Notes under the pieces: model-generated | What the model was told of the DNA's origin: nothing | Seen by the model: the letters and a program-made list of their open reading frames with translations, nothing else | Database searches by the model: none | Shown: positions 28,667 to 36,936 of the stretch, in pieces | Layout: each line of letters begins with the position of its first letter | How positions within the stretch are numbered: the first letter of the stretch is position 1 | Program-made: the position numbers and the translations under genes | Assembly: GCF_016718685.1 (NCBI RefSeq) | Contig: NZ_JADKCX010000142.1 | Location: forward strand, 38,497 to 102,496 | From: Haliscomenobacter sp. | Lineage (GTDB): Bacteria; Bacteroidota; Bacteroidia; Chitinophagales; Saprospiraceae | DNA length: 64,000 bases | Direction of reading: 5' to 3'

Positions 28667-29227
28667 ATGACAACAATGGAAAAAAATAAACCTCAAAATG
28701 AGCAAATCGAAGTTCCATCGGATATGGAAATTGTATGTAGCGCAGATGAACTGTATATTGTTTTTCCTTGGGATACTCGTAAAAACAAGTGGGGCATATG
28801 GGCAATCACCATTTTTTGGAATGGATTCGTATTGTTTTTATACATTATGGCCTTCATTCATCAGATTGCAGAATTCGTATTGTTTGGCACCATCCATTTA
28901 TTGATTGGAATGTATTTTATACTTTTTGCGTTGGGTTCAATTTACAATAAAGTATCAATTAAAGTAACGGCGCAGGGCATAGAGATGAAAAACGCACCTA
29001 TTTATTTGCCATTTATGTACAGAACTTTTTTTGAATACCATACCGAAATAAATAAAATTTATTATGAAATCTATCGCCCAATCCTTGCCGGTGAACGCCC
29101 TCATGACATACATGCTTTAACGGTTTTAACCCCTTATGAACGCCACCGCATCATAAAACACACCAGGCCAGCGTACGTGAAAGCAGTGGCAAAAGAAATC
29201 TCTAGATTCATGGCTGGATTGAGTTGA
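28667..29227 (+). CDS. Two-span membrane protein, paralog of the preceding gene without the zinc ribbon
   Basis: 186 residues. The body aligns with the preceding gene product: FPWDTRKNKWG with IPWRKTRRWG, the same helix hairpin, and VTAQGIEMKNAPIYLPF with VTSQGVDIKNGPIPIPF. The N-terminal zinc ribbon is absent. It starts 7 nt after the previous stop (ATG 28667; GTG 28652 would overlap), so the two are surely co-transcribed. The local base composition is more AT-rich than its neighbour, which suggests an older or separately acquired copy. Confidence 0.68.
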   Translation: MTTMEKNKPQNEQIEVPSDMEIVCSADELYIVFPWDTRKNKWGIWAITIFWNGFVLFLYIMAFIHQIAEFVLFGTIHLLIGMYFILFALGSIYNKVSIKVTAQGIEMKNAPIYLPFMYRTFFEYHTEINKIYYEIYRPILAGERPHDIHALTVLTPYERHRIIKHTRPAYVKAVAKEISRFMAGLS

Positions 29228-29267
29228 AGTTTCGGTCGATCTATACCCTAGAATTGTCGAATCATTC

Positions 29268-29299
29268 TTTGGAATGCCCTCGCTTTTCAGTTATCTTTA
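29268..29299 (+). promoter_or_regulatory. Bacteroidota-type promoter
   Basis: TTTG at 29268-29271, a 20-nt spacer, and TATCTTTA at 29292-29299 (consensus TAnnTTTG, one change). It would start transcription about 40 nt before the ATG at 29346. Confidence 0.55.
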
Positions 29300-29345
29300 G
29301 CCTGTCTTTCCCGAAAATTTAACAATCTCAAAAATCCAAACTGCC

Positions 29346-30377
29346 ATGGGATTTTTCAATGAAATCAAAAAAGTGTTGTTCGGTGCACAATCTTTGGGCA
29401 AATCCGCTGCGAATAAAGCCGTAGAAACCGCCAAAGAAGCTGGACAAGAAATAAAAGAGCGCTCCGGAGAAATGGCCAGTAAAGCCGAGGATTTCCTCAA
29501 TAGTGCGCTGGACAAAGTTGAAGACCTGGGTGCAATCGTCATCGATAAAGCGCAGGATGTCATGGGGACCAAAAAGGAACCTGAAACCCCAACTACTCCT
29601 CCGGTAGCCGAAACGCCAACGGCTCCCGCCGATGCCATCAATAGCCTGTTTGAAGAAACCCAAAAACAACAAACTACGGCTACACCACCTCCAGTGAGCG
29701 CTAACCCTGCCACCGAAGACCATTCCCTCAATTTTGATGCTTTGGACAGCACCGATACCGGAGCACCAAGGGAAAAATCAACCGCGGAGAAAATCGGTTC
29801 AAAAGTGCTGGACACGACCATCGAAGCGGGTAAAAAAGTAGAAGAAGTAGCTGCAAAAGCCGGCGAAAAACTGCTGGACGTGGGCAGCTCCGTATTCGAG
29901 ACCATGAAAGAAGTGGCCGGCTCGGTAGGGGAGAAGGTGATCGAAAAAGGTGGCGAAGTCTGGGAAAAAGTGAAAGAAATGCAAGGCGAGGTCATCACCA
30001 AGACCGACGAAATCTACGAAAAAGCCAAAAAAGAAGCCTCCTCGGAAAAACACCAAAACCAGATGGAAGACCTCATTCAGAAAGCCAAAGAAATGGGGGA
30101 TAAAATTGAAGAGAAGGCCAAAGACAAAGACCGTACTTTTATGGATGTGATGGACGACGCCAAAAAGAACGACCTCAGCAAACACGATGATTTCTTTGAT
30201 AAAGCCAAACGTTGGGCCGATGGCGACAGTGGCGCTTTTTCCAAGGAGCCACGCATCAGCAAAGATCCCAATTTCCAATCCGATAAAGGCAACAAAACCC
30301 ACGGATTTGAAGACGGTGACAAGGATGGCGATGATCTGATCGACGATGCGATCATTGACGATACCAAACCTGAGTAA
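29346..30377 (+). CDS. LEA/apolipoprotein-like amphipathic helical protein
   Basis: A 343-residue highly charged protein with no signal peptide. It is dominated by 11-residue-type amphipathic repeats rich in Lys, Glu and Ala (for example AANKAVETAKEAGQEIKE and AGKKVEEVAAKAGEKLLD), interrupted by a Pro/Thr-rich linker at about 80-130. The C-terminal part is acidic with DGDKDGDDLIDDAIIDD, which could bind calcium but is not a clean EF-hand. Such proteins are typically disordered until they meet a membrane or dry out. A near-consensus promoter lies just upstream. Confidence 0.6.
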   Translation: MGFFNEIKKVLFGAQSLGKSAANKAVETAKEAGQEIKERSGEMASKAEDFLNSALDKVEDLGAIVIDKAQDVMGTKKEPETPTTPPVAETPTAPADAINSLFEETQKQQTTATPPPVSANPATEDHSLNFDALDSTDTGAPREKSTAEKIGSKVLDTTIEAGKKVEEVAAKAGEKLLDVGSSVFETMKEVAGSVGEKVIEKGGEVWEKVKEMQGEVITKTDEIYEKAKKEASSEKHQNQMEDLIQKAKEMGDKIEEKAKDKDRTFMDVMDDAKKNDLSKHDDFFDKAKRWADGDSGAFSKEPRISKDPNFQSDKGNKTHGFEDGDKDGDDLIDDAIIDDTKPE

Positions 30378-30477
30378 CGATTTAGGGTTCGAAGGTTGGG
30401 AGTTTTAGGTTGCGGAGACTAACCCCGAACTCTGAACTCCTAAAACCCGAAACCTTAAAACCTAAGCCTTCAAATCA

Positions 30478-31017
30478 ATGTCCTCCTGGGAACGCCAACA
30501 TTCCGAACCTGGCCCTGACCTCAAGCTCTTCAAAGCCCGCTTCGATCACCTGACCAATCCGCGCAACGGCATCACCGAACGGATGGTCATCCTCAATTCG
30601 CCCGATGCGGCCAACGTGGTGGCCATTACACCCAATCAGGAGCTGATCCTGGCGCGGCAATACCGCGTAGGCATTGGGTTCGAAACCCTGGAATTGCCCG
30701 GTGGAATTGTAGATGAAGGCGAAGAACACCATTTTGCCGCCCAACGCGAACTGCGCGAAGAAACAGGTTATGCCAGTGCCAACTGGTCATTTTTGGGCAG
30801 TATTCCCTCCAATCCGGTATTCATGGATTCGTACATCCACCACTGGCTGGCCACCGATTGTACCCCTTCTCACGCCATTGACCTGGACACCGGCGAAGCA
30901 GTAGAGATGGAATTAATGCCTCTTGAAGAAGCCTTTCAATGCTGGAAATCAGGCTTTTTCCAACATCCCCATACTGTAAACGGACTATTGTTGTATTTTC
31001 GTGACAGGTTGATGTAG
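30478..31017 (+). CDS. Nudix hydrolase (ADP-ribose pyrophosphatase-like)
   Basis: 179 residues, cytosolic. It carries a complete Nudix box, G-x5-E-x7-REUxEExGU, from GGIVDEGEE through RELREETGY. The surrounding text (ILARQYRVGIGFETLELPGG) is typical of ADP-ribose pyrophosphatases that clear toxic nucleotide sugars. The frame is intact. It is followed after 57 nt by an ECF sigma factor. The gap before it (30378-30477) holds an imperfect repeat of TTTTAGG/CCTAAAA type. Confidence 0.87.
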   Translation: MSSWERQHSEPGPDLKLFKARFDHLTNPRNGITERMVILNSPDAANVVAITPNQELILARQYRVGIGFETLELPGGIVDEGEEHHFAAQRELREETGYASANWSFLGSIPSNPVFMDSYIHHWLATDCTPSHAIDLDTGEAVEMELMPLEEAFQCWKSGFFQHPHTVNGLLLYFRDRLM

Positions 31018-31074
31018 CCACCCAGGCAGCGATTTTTATGCTTGTTGGCTCTACTCAAAAGACCTGTTAAACTT

Positions 31075-31614
31075 GTGACGGAAAAAGAAATCATCGAAGG
31101 TTGTTTGCGGCAAAAACGAGACTGCCAACAGGAGCTTTTCCGGCGCTACGCTGGAAAGATGCTCGTAGTCTGCATGCGTTATGCCCGGCACCAGATGGAA
31201 GCTGAAGACGTGATTCAGGATGCTTTCATCAAAATCTTCGATCATTTGCATCAGTTTCAGCACAAAGGCTCCTTTGAGGGCTGGATTCGCCGCATTGTGG
31301 TGAATACCGCGCTGAAAACTTTTGACCGCAAAAGTTTTACACACGAGCAATACGGCCTGGATGTACGCGAGGATTTTTCCGCCGCCGAACCCAGCGTGTA
31401 TGCACAGCTTAGTGAAGAAGAACTGCTGGGCCTCATCGCCCAACTTCCGGATGGTTACCGCATCGTGTTCAACCTGTACGCCATTGAAGGCTACAGCCAC
31501 GCCGAGGTTGCGGACATGCTGGGGGTACAAGAAAGTACTTCGCGGTCGCAATTGGTAAAAGCCCGCAAGATGCTGCAGGCCATGGTCATGAATTTACAAA
31601 AAGTTACCGTATGA
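31075..31614 (+). CDS. ECF RNA polymerase sigma factor
   Basis: A 179-residue sigma-70-family factor. Region 2 reads RRYAGKMLVVCMRYARHQ with the EDVIQDAFIKIFDHL core. Region 4 reads LPDGYRIVFNLYAIEGYSH followed by HAEVADMLGVQEST, the helix-turn-helix that contacts the -35 element. I prefer GTG 31075 (TEKEIIEGCLR), the usual opening of this group, over an in-frame TTG at 31042. Its stop overlaps the next start by four bases (ATGA), so it is translationally coupled to a membrane-anchored protein that probably regulates it. Confidence 0.85.
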   Translation: MTEKEIIEGCLRQKRDCQQELFRRYAGKMLVVCMRYARHQMEAEDVIQDAFIKIFDHLHQFQHKGSFEGWIRRIVVNTALKTFDRKSFTHEQYGLDVREDFSAAEPSVYAQLSEEELLGLIAQLPDGYRIVFNLYAIEGYSHAEVADMLGVQESTSRSQLVKARKMLQAMVMNLQKVTV

Positions 31615-33014
31615 GTGAGCACAATCCCATCGATGCGTTGTTTCGGGATCGACTGCACGACCACAGCATGGACGCACCCATGCACCTTTGGGATGCACTG
31701 GACGCCCGGCGAACTGCGCAAATCAAACAGAAGAATCGGCGCAAATTGGGTTTGTGGTTGAGCTCCGCCGTCCTCTTGTTGGGCACGGTTGGGGCATTGC
31801 TGCTTTGGATAAATCAGGAGGAGAATACCCCGCAAGTTCCCGCGATTCAGCAGCAGGAATTGAAAAAAGCTCCCGCTGTAAGCTCGGATCAAGTTCGGGC
31901 CGATGCGACAAAGGAACTGGAAACAAAAAGCATCCATGCGGAGGAAACGGCTACCGCAATTACAAGTATTGGCAGTACTAAACCGGACACGGGCGAAAAA
32001 GCTGCTGGTACTTCTACTGCAAAGCTGCTCAATCAAAATGAAACACGAGTCGCCGGAAATACAAAGCAGGAGGTTTCGCTCCATAAGGATGAATCCAGGA
32101 TCTCCAATCAAGCCCACACTGAAAATAATACTACGCAGCAAGCCATACTCAATTCGCTTCCCCCTGATCAGGGAGTAGCATCGGGCAATGTAAACAATGC
32201 CAATCTTGCCGTTGCCAATCAAACCGAAGCAATGACTGAAGCTGCGGCTACAGAAGAGGAGATGCTTCCACTGGCGCAGTTGAACGAACTTGATCCGCGC
32301 AGTTTTGACGTAGCCTATGAACCCGTTTTTGCGCTGGAAGGCCGTCCTTTGTACGTGCCTCGCACCAGGGGTTGGCGGGTATACGGTGAGTTGTTTGGGG
32401 CAGTAGATGTGCCCACCCGCACACTGGAAGCTCGGGAGCCTGAATTTGAGGCGTATCGACAAGCAAGAGAACAATCGGAACAGGTACAGGCTGGACAACG
32501 GGTAGCCTTACGTTTTTCGATGATTTCCGTCGATGGCATTGCCGTGCGCAGTGGAATCAGTTATGGCACCCACCGCGAAACATTTAGTTACCAACAAACC
32601 ACACAAAACAACCGCTTTCAAACCATTGATATCCCGGTCATCCTGGGTTACGAACGCAACAATCTGGGCAAATTTACCCTCTCGGCCAATGCCGGGGTGT
32701 ACCTGAACATGGCCTTCAACCAGCACGGAAACTTCCTGGCACCAGACTTGAACAAAACGCTGGAATTCTCCAGCAACAAACCGGATGCCTATCCTGCTTT
32801 CCGCAACTCCCTAGGGATTGCCTGGTACGGCAGTATTGCGGCGAGTTACCCCATCACCCCTCGTTTGCGCCTGGTGCTGGAGCCTTACGTATTGCGCAAT
32901 ACAGGTTCATTTACAGCCAAAGATTATGCCATCGACCAGCGCTATCAAAACTGGGGCATCAACATTGGCATCCGCAAAAAGATCAACAAGTACATTTATT
33001 TCGCAAAACCATAA
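31611..33014 (+). CDS. Membrane-anchored protein with C-terminal beta-barrel; probable regulator of the ECF sigma factor
   Basis: 467 residues in three parts. Residues 1-45 are cytoplasmic, with a short charged helix (PMHLWDALDARRTAQIKQK). A single span (WLSSAVLLLGTVGALLLWI) follows. A linker of about 150 residues rich in Thr, Ala, Glu and Gln then leads to an outer-membrane-type beta-barrel (about 255-467; WRVYGELFGAVD, LSANAGVYLNMAFNQHG, LVLEPYVLRNTG). The cytoplasmic start and overlap with the sigma gene suggest an anti-sigma role. A barrel on the same chain as an inner-membrane span is unusual and would need the linker to cross the periplasm. The frame is intact. An intrinsic terminator follows. 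Confidence 0.7.
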   Translation: MSEHNPIDALFRDRLHDHSMDAPMHLWDALDARRTAQIKQKNRRKLGLWLSSAVLLLGTVGALLLWINQEENTPQVPAIQQQELKKAPAVSSDQVRADATKELETKSIHAEETATAITSIGSTKPDTGEKAAGTSTAKLLNQNETRVAGNTKQEVSLHKDESRISNQAHTENNTTQQAILNSLPPDQGVASGNVNNANLAVANQTEAMTEAAATEEEMLPLAQLNELDPRSFDVAYEPVFALEGRPLYVPRTRGWRVYGELFGAVDVPTRTLEAREPEFEAYRQAREQSEQVQAGQRVALRFSMISVDGIAVRSGISYGTHRETFSYQQTTQNNRFQTIDIPVILGYERNNLGKFTLSANAGVYLNMAFNQHGNFLAPDLNKTLEFSSNKPDAYPAFRNSLGIAWYGSIAASYPITPRLRLVLEPYVLRNTGSFTAKDYAIDQRYQNWGINIGIRKKINKYIYFAKP

Positions 33015-33015
33015 A

Positions 33016-33065
33016 AAAAGGATAGACCCGGGCAGCATTTTTTCAAGTGCCTGGGTCTATCTTTT
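33016..33065 (+). terminator. Intrinsic terminator after the sigma-barrel operon
   Basis: GATAGACCCGGGCA pairs with TGCCTGGGTCTATC (one wobble) around a 13-nt loop, followed by CTTTT and preceded by an A run, so it could act in both directions. Confidence 0.75.
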
Positions 33066-33078
33066 GAAATGACCAACG

Positions 33079-33170
33079 CCCACGACTCTAGTCGTGGGAT
33101 TATAGACCGAGATTTTTCTTCAACATGCAGCATGGCCGCCGATCTAGGGAACTGGATCGGCGGCCTTTTT
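33079..33170 (+). terminator. Palindrome and second terminator-like hairpin
   Basis: CCCACGACT/AGTCGTGGG form a near-perfect palindrome at 33079-33098. A second hairpin follows (GGCCGCCGATC 33134-33144, GATCGGCGGCC 33155-33165) with TTTTT after it. Two strong plus-strand stops in 150 nt with no gene between them may mean a small transcript or simple redundancy. Confidence 0.55.
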
Positions 33171-33191
33171 GATTGTGATTTTCTGCGGAAA

Positions 33192-35374
33192 TTAACTCTC
33201 CCCCTCCACCCAAACCATCTCAATCTGCCTCCGCTGCAAGTTCGTACTCGCAATCCGCACCTGGATCTCTTGCCCCATGGTGTATTCCTTTTTGCTGTAC
33301 GTCCCCCGAATCCGCAAGCGACCTGGGTCGATTTCAAACGGTTCGTTCATGGTTTCGAAGCTCACCATGCCTTCGCAGCGGTTGCCGCGCAGCTCGATGA
33401 AGATGCCCCGATCGCCGATGCCAGAGATGAAGCCGGGAAAACTTCGCCCAGGTGTTTGGACATGAATTCCACCTGCTTGTACTTGATCGATTCCCGTTCT
33501 GCGTCCGCGGCCCGGCGTTCCTGTTTGGAGACGTGTTTGCACATTTCCTCCAGTTTTTCCTTGTTGACGCGGTGAATGGCTTTGAGGTTGTCGAACAAAA
33601 TCCGGTGCGCCAACACGTCCGAATACCGGCGGATGGGCGAGGTGAAGTGGCTGTAAAAATCAAAAGCCAAACCGTAGTGGCCGATGTTGTCACTCGAATA
33701 TTCGGCTTTGGCCATGGTGCGGATGGCGATCGGCCCCAGGATGCTCAGGGCTTCATTCTCTTCCGCCAGGGCTGCCAGTTTGTTGAAGGAGCGGGCGATG
33801 TCTTTCGGGGTGGTCACGTTCATTTCTACCCCCATTTGGCGGGCAAAACGAGCCAGTTCTTCTACTTTATCCGTATTGGGCTCGTCGTGAACGCGGTATA
33901 CGAAGGGGATTTCGGAGCCATCCTGCGTCCCTTTGTTGGAGACAAACGTGGCGACCTCTTTATTGGCCAGCAACATGAAGTCTTCGATCAGCATGTGCGC
34001 GTCCTTGCGCTCTTTGGTGAACACCTCGATGGGTACCCCATTTTCATCCAGCCGGAAACGCACTTCTTCCGATTCAAAATTGATGGCCCCTTTTTTGAAG
34101 CGCTCTTTGCGCAGCTTGTGAGCAAGGGTATTGAGCACTTTTAGTTCTTTGGCAAAATCCCCTTCGCCACTGTCCAGCACGGCCTGTGCTTCTTCATAAG
34201 AAAAGCGGCGATCGGAATGAATCACCGTTTTGCCAAACCAGCGCTCTACAATTTTATCGTGCGCATCAAAAGTGAATACCGCTGAAAAGGTCAGCTTATC
34301 CTCATTGGGGCGCAAGGAACACAACTCATTGGACAGCTTTTCGGGCAACATGGGACAAACCCGGTCGACCAAATACACCGAAGTGGAGCGAGCCAGCGCC
34401 TCTTTGTCCAAAGTTGTATTTTCGTGCACATAATGGGTCACATCGGCAATGTGAACCCCCACTTCCAGGTTGCCGTTGGGCAAGTACAGGAACGAAAGGG
34501 CATCGTCAAAGTCGCGGGCATTTTCGGGGTCGATGGTAAAAGTGGGCGTTTTGCGCATGTCGCGGCGAATCGCGATTTCCACTTCCGGTATTTCCGTACC
34601 GAGTGCTTCTGCTTCCTTGATGACTTCGGGTGGAAACTCCAGGTTGAAGCCATTGTTGATGAGGATGCCCTTCATCTCAATGTCGTGGGTTCCGGCTTTA
34701 CCGAGTACGTAGGTCAAAACCCCCATGGGTTGGCGGTGTTGTCCTGTGGTCCAGCTTTCAATTTTTACCACGACGCGGTCTTCGTCTTTGGCCCCCATGA
34801 GTTTGGAGGGATCAACCAGAATTTCCAGCGAGGAAGGTGGATCAACGACAACCACTGCGTTACGAGGATAAATCCAGATGGTACCGACAAAATGTTCGCG
34901 GGCGCGGGCCAGTACTTCTGTGACTTCTCCTTCGGGGCGATTGCGGCCACGCGGGAGCCAGGCTTTGATCCTGACTTTATCACCGTGTAGGGCGGTATTC
35001 ATGTTTTTGGACGCAATAAAAATGTCGTTTTCCTGGCCTTCCACACTCACGTAGCCTGCTCCGGTGCGGGTCATGTCCATGGTACCTTCCAAAACCTTAC
35101 GGCCAGGACCCAGGTTGCTGCTGGCCGCAGCGCCACGGAGTTTGTATTTGAAATCTTCCAATTGAACGAGATAGCCCAATTTGGCCAATTCTTCACAAGC
35201 GTATAGGATGGAATCTTTGTTGTTGTCGATGCGCAGTTTGTTGGCGATCTGCTTGGGGTTCAAGCGTTTTTTAGGATCTTTTTGGAAAAGGAGCAGTATG
35301 TCTTTTTGCAGTTCTTTAGCGCTTAGTTTACGGGTTTCACCGTGCCCCCTTTTCGGGTACTTCTTTTTTGTCAT
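33192..35374 (-). CDS. rnr: Ribonuclease R, one frameshift
   Basis: 3'-5' exoribonuclease that degrades structured RNA. An N-terminal winged-helix region (KRLNPKQIANKLRIDNN) is followed by cold-shock domains. The RNB catalytic domain has TIDPENARDFDDALS (metal-binding aspartates) and HYGLAFDFYSHFTSPIRRYSD. The frame breaks near 33436 where one G seems missing; the S1 domain continues in the other frame (GFISGIGDRGIFIELRG) to the stop at 33192. Repaired length is about 727 residues, as expected. The ATG at 35374 gives MTKKKYPKRG. It is 5 nt downstream of the hypothetical gene at 35380, so they are co-transcribed. Confidence 0.92.
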
Positions 35375-35379
35375 TTTGG

Positions 35380-35874
35380 TTAATGGGTTATAATCTGCCC
35401 TTCCGGCAGCAATTCTAATTTTTGAGTGCGGGTACCGGAGGCGTCGTAGGTCGTATCGGAATCGGATTGGCCAGACACAATCAGCATGGTCCAATCTTCA
35501 TCAATGGTCGCTACGGAGGTAAGCAACGATTTTCCGTCGTAGAAGGTTCCTGCCAACACTTTTTTGTCGATCAGCAGCCCATCTTTGGTGAAGGTAACCA
35601 TTACGTACTGGTAGTTCATCAATTGGGCCATCCAATATACTACGGCATGAAAATCATAGGTTTCAGGAATGCGAAAGCAGGGTACAAACTCCGTAAATTC
35701 ATCTACACCATCCGCTTCCAGGGGGATGAGGTATTGATCGATCATGCGTTGTGGAAAAGGCTCATTGGTTTGACTGAAAATTCGGCTGGATTCATCGGTC
35801 AAGGTAATGGGCAATTTTACTTCTGGAAATAGTTCCAGAAAACCTGTAATTGATATGTTTATTTCTTCGGCCAT
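35380..35874 (-). CDS. Hypothetical cytosolic protein upstream of rnr
   Basis: 164 residues, acidic, with no signal or membrane segment. It starts MAEEINISITGFLELFPEV and is composed mostly of beta strands (YWMAQLMNYQYVMVTFTKDG, LLTSVATIDEDWTMLIVSG). No known domain is recognised. The tight 5-nt spacing to rnr suggests shared expression and perhaps a role in RNA or stress functions, but that is inference only. The frame is intact. Confidence 0.6.
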   Translation of the reverse strand: MAEEINISITGFLELFPEVKLPITLTDESSRIFSQTNEPFPQRMIDQYLIPLEADGVDEFTEFVPCFRIPETYDFHAVVYWMAQLMNYQYVMVTFTKDGLLIDKKVLAGTFYDGKSLLTSVATIDEDWTMLIVSGQSDSDTTYDASGTRTQKLELLPEGQIITH

Positions 35875-35993
35875 TTTGAAAAATGGGATTGTTGCGGAAA
35901 ACGTCGATTTTTACGAATTAACATTTTGCACACTAGTTCTTAATTTTGAACCATTCTAAATAAATGCTTTAACTGCAACTAGATTCGAACACT

Positions 35994-36025
35994 TTTGTGC
36001 TTCTAGCCTTGAATATATAGCTTTG
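35994..36025 (+). promoter_or_regulatory. Near-consensus promoter of the succinate dehydrogenase operon
   Basis: TTTG at 35994-35997, a 20-nt spacer and TAGCTTTG at 36018-36025. This is an exact match to the Bacteroidota consensus TTTG / TAnnTTTG. Transcription would start near 36032 and leave a leader of about 75 nt before sdhC. Confidence 0.75.
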
Positions 36026-36107
36026 TAGATGGTTTAAGGCACAACACTTGAATGTTGTCAATGGTTGCTGCCGCTGCAAAAATACACAAAACACAAAACG
36101 AAAACAC

Positions 36108-36902
36108 ATGAGTTGGCTTACAAACACGCTTTCTCCAGTTGGATTGAGCTGGTTCGGTGGGTTCCTGACCTCTTCCATCGGCAAAAAAGTACTGATGGCG
36201 CTTACCGGACTTTTCCTGATTTCCTTTTTACCGATTCACTTGTTGGGTAACTTATACTTGATGAAAGATGATGGTGGACGCGATTTTAATTTGTATGCGG
36301 AATTTATGACGCACAACAAAATCATCAAAGCCGTCTCCTATACCCTTTATCTGTCGATTGTATTGCACGCCATCCAGGGGCTTTTGTTGTGGAGACAAAA
36401 TGCCAGCGCCCGGGGACAAAACTACGCGGTAAAAGTAACCCGCGCAGTAGGCACCAACGCACGTGCGGCCACCCGGATGGGGTGGTTGGGCACCATTTTG
36501 CTCATTTTCATTCTGTTGCACATGTACCAATTTTGGCTGCAAATGAAATTGGGTAATGTGCCCATGTCTTCTTACGGCGGTGAAGTGATCAAAGATTTGT
36601 ACACTCCGGTGATGGTCGCTTTTGCTGACCCGATCTTTGTGGTAATCTATGTGGTCTCCATGATTGCAATTGCTTTCCACCTCTGGCACGGTTTTCAAAG
36701 TGCATTTCAAACCCTGGGTCTTAACCACAGCAAGTACACCCCGTTCATCAAGTTTTTGGGCAAAGCCTATTCAGTGCTGATTCCTGCCGGATTTGCCGTT
36801 ATTCCCATTTACGTTTATGGCGACACCATGGGGTGGTGGAAGATAGGGTGTGGGTGTGATGGTGTGTGGGATCGTGCGGAGTGCATGATCGAGTGCATTT
36901 AA
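36108..36902 (+). CDS. sdhC: Succinate dehydrogenase cytochrome b subunit
   Basis: A 264-residue membrane anchor that passes electrons from the iron-sulphur subunit to menaquinone. It has five hydrophobic helices with candidate heme-ligand histidines (SFLPIHLLGNLY, LHAIQGLLLW, ILLHMYQFWLQ and IAFHLWHGFQSAFQTLG), the di-heme type B pattern found in Bacteroidota. The ATG at 36108 (MSWLTNTLSP) is preferred to an upstream in-frame ATG at 36048 that has no similarity. It is followed after 34 nt by sdhA on the same strand. The frame is intact. Confidence 0.92.
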   Translation: MSWLTNTLSPVGLSWFGGFLTSSIGKKVLMALTGLFLISFLPIHLLGNLYLMKDDGGRDFNLYAEFMTHNKIIKAVSYTLYLSIVLHAIQGLLLWRQNASARGQNYAVKVTRAVGTNARAATRMGWLGTILLIFILLHMYQFWLQMKLGNVPMSSYGGEVIKDLYTPVMVAFADPIFVVIYVVSMIAIAFHLWHGFQSAFQTLGLNHSKYTPFIKFLGKAYSVLIPAGFAVIPIYVYGDTMGWWKIGCGCDGVWDRAECMIECI

Positions 36903-36936
36903 CAAAAAGTTCTTTTACAATATAAATTGAATCAAT

